Source of the DNA: Lachnospiraceae bacterium UBA3785
Lineage (GTDB): Bacteria > Bacillota > Clostridia > Lachnospirales > Lachnospiraceae
Assembly: GCA_002369495.1 (NCBI GenBank)
Contig: DFFD01000015.1
Location: forward strand, 1 to 33,858
Length of the DNA stretch: 33,858 nt
Reading direction: 5' to 3'
Both the position numbers and the translations under genes were made by a program. The number at the start of each line of letters is the position of its first letter. Within the stretch, counting starts at the first letter, position 1. Below the pieces are notes generated by a model. It saw nothing but the letters and a program-made list of their open reading frames with translations. It was not told the origin of the DNA and made no database searches. This document shows, one piece after another, positions 32,312-33,858 of the stretch.

Positions 32312-32854
32312 TTAGTCTTCATCTTCCCAGGCCGGGAGGTCATCTTCCTGTGCAGGATTGTCCATCTCGAGAGCGCTGTCGATCAGACGGATCATTTCCC
32401 AGGCTGATCGGAAAGACACAGTTTTATTCTTCTCGACCCAGGTCAGCCGTCCCTGCATACTGCTGTTTTTTCTCTGGTTAACTCTTATGATAAAAGAACC
32501 TATATCGCCGTGCCTGTCAAGAAGTTCCCTGTCTTTCATGACCTTTTCCTTTTTCATCGTCCGGCTCTTACTGCACAGCCTGATTCTGGCCTGAGCCTTC
32601 GTTTCGTTGTAACCGTTTTTTACCAGGTCCGCAAATGATCGTGTCTTCGTTGACGGAAAAGGAAAACGTATGCTGTCAAAGAATAATTCCATCCCGAATA
32701 AAAGCTGGTCAGCATTCTCAAAAGGGACGTAATCCCTGCTGTAACTGTGATAAAACCGGCCCCGGATATTATGCCCGTTCTTTTTATCGGCACACAAGAC
32801 AATCCCATTGGGTGCGCCGATATAGATCTGTGTGTCATTCATAGAATGCAGCAT
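32312..32854 (-). CDS. Conserved clostridial hypothetical protein
   Basis: About 180 residues from the ATG at 32854, which has GAGG nine bases ahead; ATGs at 32869 and 32842 are alternatives. The C-terminal 60 residues (GSFIIRVNQRKNSSMQGRLT, WVEKNKTVSFRSAWEMIRLI) resemble a short domain I recall in many clostridial small proteins, built from two strands and a helix. The N-terminal part (MNDTQIYIGAPNGIV) is not recognised, and the end is acidic. No signal peptide is seen. It is followed by its own terminator. The function is unknown. Confidence 0.65.
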   Translation of the reverse strand: MLHSMNDTQIYIGAPNGIVLCADKKNGHNIRGRFYHSYSRDYVPFENADQLLFGMELFFDSIRFPFPSTKTRSFADLVKNGYNETKAQARIRLCSKSRTMKKEKVMKDRELLDRHGDIGSFIIRVNQRKNSSMQGRLTWVEKNKTVSFRSAWEMIRLIDSALEMDNPAQEDDLPAWEDED

Positions 32855-32911
32855 CCCCCCTATCCTCATCCAGCCTGCATCATATGAGCGGCCTCATGGT
32901 TGGCTGGATCA

Positions 32912-33577
32912 TCAGCCTGTTCCATCATTTTCTTCTTTTTTCAATTCTTCTTTTTTCTTCATGGCTTCGGCAAGAAGTCTTTCCCTCTCGAGTTCTTCCT
33001 CCCGCTCATACCGGAGCTCGTCGCGGAAACGTCCTCCGAGAATGTTGAGCAGGGCGCCGCAGGCTGCGAAGCATACCATGCAGATTCGTCCGAAAGTACT
33101 GCCGAACAATATCAGAAGCTGTCCCAGAATCGGGATGTGCCGAACCACAATTCCTATCAGGTCATCATAAGGGACATTATTCATGTCTTCTGCCTCATTG
33201 GCATCGCCTTTTGTCACAAAGGTACCTTCAACGACCTTGTTTTCCTTCACGCGGTGCATGATGACACTGTCACCGCTTTGAAATGCGATGATATCTCCCG
33301 ATTTGATATCAGCCGGATCTGTATCTTTAACATAAATGATGCTGCCGATCGGAATCGTAGGTTCCATCGATCCACTGACAACATTATAGACATCATAGCC
33401 CATAAAATTGGGAACAGTGAGCGGAAGGGCAGCCGCTATAACTACCAGGAGCATCAGTGTACCGATCAGACTGCAGAAAGCAGGTACATAAATCAAAAGC
33501 CCCGGTTTTTTCTTCGGCACATTTGCGTTACTGCCGGTTTTCCCTTTATTATTTTTCTTTGAATGCTTGTCTGCCAT
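32912..33577 (-). CDS. SipW-like signal peptidase I (ER/archaeal type)
   Basis: 221 residues. A basic Lys/Asn-rich cytoplasmic start is followed by a membrane helix (about 27-53), the catalytic domain and a second helix (about 150-178), then a long Glu/Lys/Arg-rich cytoplasmic tail. The nucleophile is S70 in VVSGSMEPTIPIGS. The general base is His (H108 in SVIMHRV), not Lys, which marks the SipW/ER-type branch of family S26. SipW cleaves a few special secreted substrates such as biofilm proteins. No such substrate lies next to it in the window. The ribosome binding site is weak. Confidence 0.88.
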   Translation of the reverse strand: MADKHSKKNNKGKTGSNANVPKKKPGLLIYVPAFCSLIGTLMLLVVIAAALPLTVPNFMGYDVYNVVSGSMEPTIPIGSIIYVKDTDPADIKSGDIIAFQSGDSVIMHRVKENKVVEGTFVTKGDANEAEDMNNVPYDDLIGIVVRHIPILGQLLILFGSTFGRICMVCFAACGALLNILGGRFRDELRYEREEELERERLLAEAMKKKEELKKEENDGTG

Positions 33578-33637
33578 TATCTCAAATCTGCCTGTTTTCT
33601 ATCAATCCTGCGGCCTGCACTCCATCGTCTACATCTT

Positions 33638-33667
33638 ATCTTAAAAAAACCATATCGTTTTTGACAA
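33638..33667 (-). promoter_or_regulatory. Candidate promoter of the signal peptidase gene
   Basis: On the minus strand TTGTCA (33662-33667) and TAAGAT (33638-33643) are 18 bases apart, about 60 bases ahead of the ATG. Confidence 0.4.
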
Positions 33668-33668
33668 A

Positions 33669-33697
33669 ATTCCCCGCAGCCGCCGGCTGCGGGGAAT
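33669..33697 (-). terminator. Strong GC hairpin upstream of the signal peptidase gene
   Basis: A perfect 13-base stem (ATTCCCCGCAGCC with GGCTGCGGGGAAT, loop GCC) is followed on the minus strand by TTTTG. It probably ends a minus-strand transcript arriving from beyond the right edge. Between it and 33858 I see no gene. Confidence 0.65.
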
Positions 33698-33858
33698 CTG
33701 CTGACTTTTACCGGATCCTTCAAATATTTAGATTTCTGTCCAATGCAATATCGCGAAACATGACGTAATCTGTTCCTGCATATTTTGAGCATAGACCCGG
33801 ACCACATGCAGAAGATCCGTTAAAATAATGATCGCTTTATTCCATATTCCTTCTTAAG

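Noticed and set aside
33577..33807. A 76-codon minus-strand frame ahead of the signal peptidase gene
   Set aside because: It covers the strong GC hairpin and the likely promoter, has no ribosome binding site and gives a Cys/Arg-rich translation with no pattern.

Overview
The window looks like chromosome of a fairly high-G+C anaerobic Firmicute, most likely a Lachnospiraceae-type Clostridium. The evidence is gene content: rubrerythrin, a SEC-C-tagged methionine aminopeptidase, an ylmH remnant at the left edge, the DXP isoprenoid route, HypF, a SipW-like signal peptidase, InlB/Flg_new-repeat surface proteins and strong AAGGAGG ribosome binding sites. This assignment is inference; there is no rRNA or tRNA gene to confirm it.

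Layout. (1) 1-3.4 kb: the 3' end of ylmH (+), then a 5'-nucleotidase-family phosphatase and a CDF metal exporter (-), separated by palindromic GGGACGGTTCC repeats. (2) 3.4-6.8 kb: an AT-richer accessory patch (-) with a two-gene operon (P-loop ATPase with a nuclease-like tail, then a SEC-C protein) behind a promoter embedded in an 18-bp-arm palindrome, plus a degraded open frame. (3) 6.8-8.1 kb: a secreted 3D-domain protein and a small internally duplicated protein (-). (4) 8.2-15.2 kb (+): a giant secreted InlB-repeat protein, a membrane-anchored Ser/Thr/Glu-rich protein, a small protein, an HprK/PEPCK-like P-loop protein, a PqqD-like (RRE) protein and a second small protein resembling the first. 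Two perfect 27-bp palindromes with oppositely oriented loops bracket this block, and a tyrosine recombinase gene starts about 215 bp beyond the right one. (5) 16.4-24.8 kb (-): NUDIX hydrolase, rubrerythrin, ABC exporter, CorA-type channel, HypF, alpha/beta hydrolase and HAD phosphatase; the last five form one tightly packed operon. (6) 24.9-26.4 kb (+): a cytoplasmic GH32 fructosidase ending at strong hairpins. (7) 26.5-30.9 kb (-): dxs, a PurF paralogue that lacks the N-terminal cysteine nucleophile, and a NUDIX-like/acyl-CoA thioesterase fusion, in one operon. (8) 31.0-33.9 kb (-): methionine aminopeptidase, an unrecognised protein and a SipW-like signal peptidase.

The most interesting part is the 8.2-15.2 kb block. 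The HprK-like/PqqD-like pair is the kind of gene pair seen in ribosomal-peptide modification loci. Here it lies between two small related proteins and downstream of a very large surface protein, with no radical SAM enzyme, dedicated protease or ABC exporter in the block. The bracketing 11-5-11 palindromes have the geometry of tyrosine-recombinase crossover sites in inverted orientation, so the block may be invertible. That is a hypothesis from sequence layout only.
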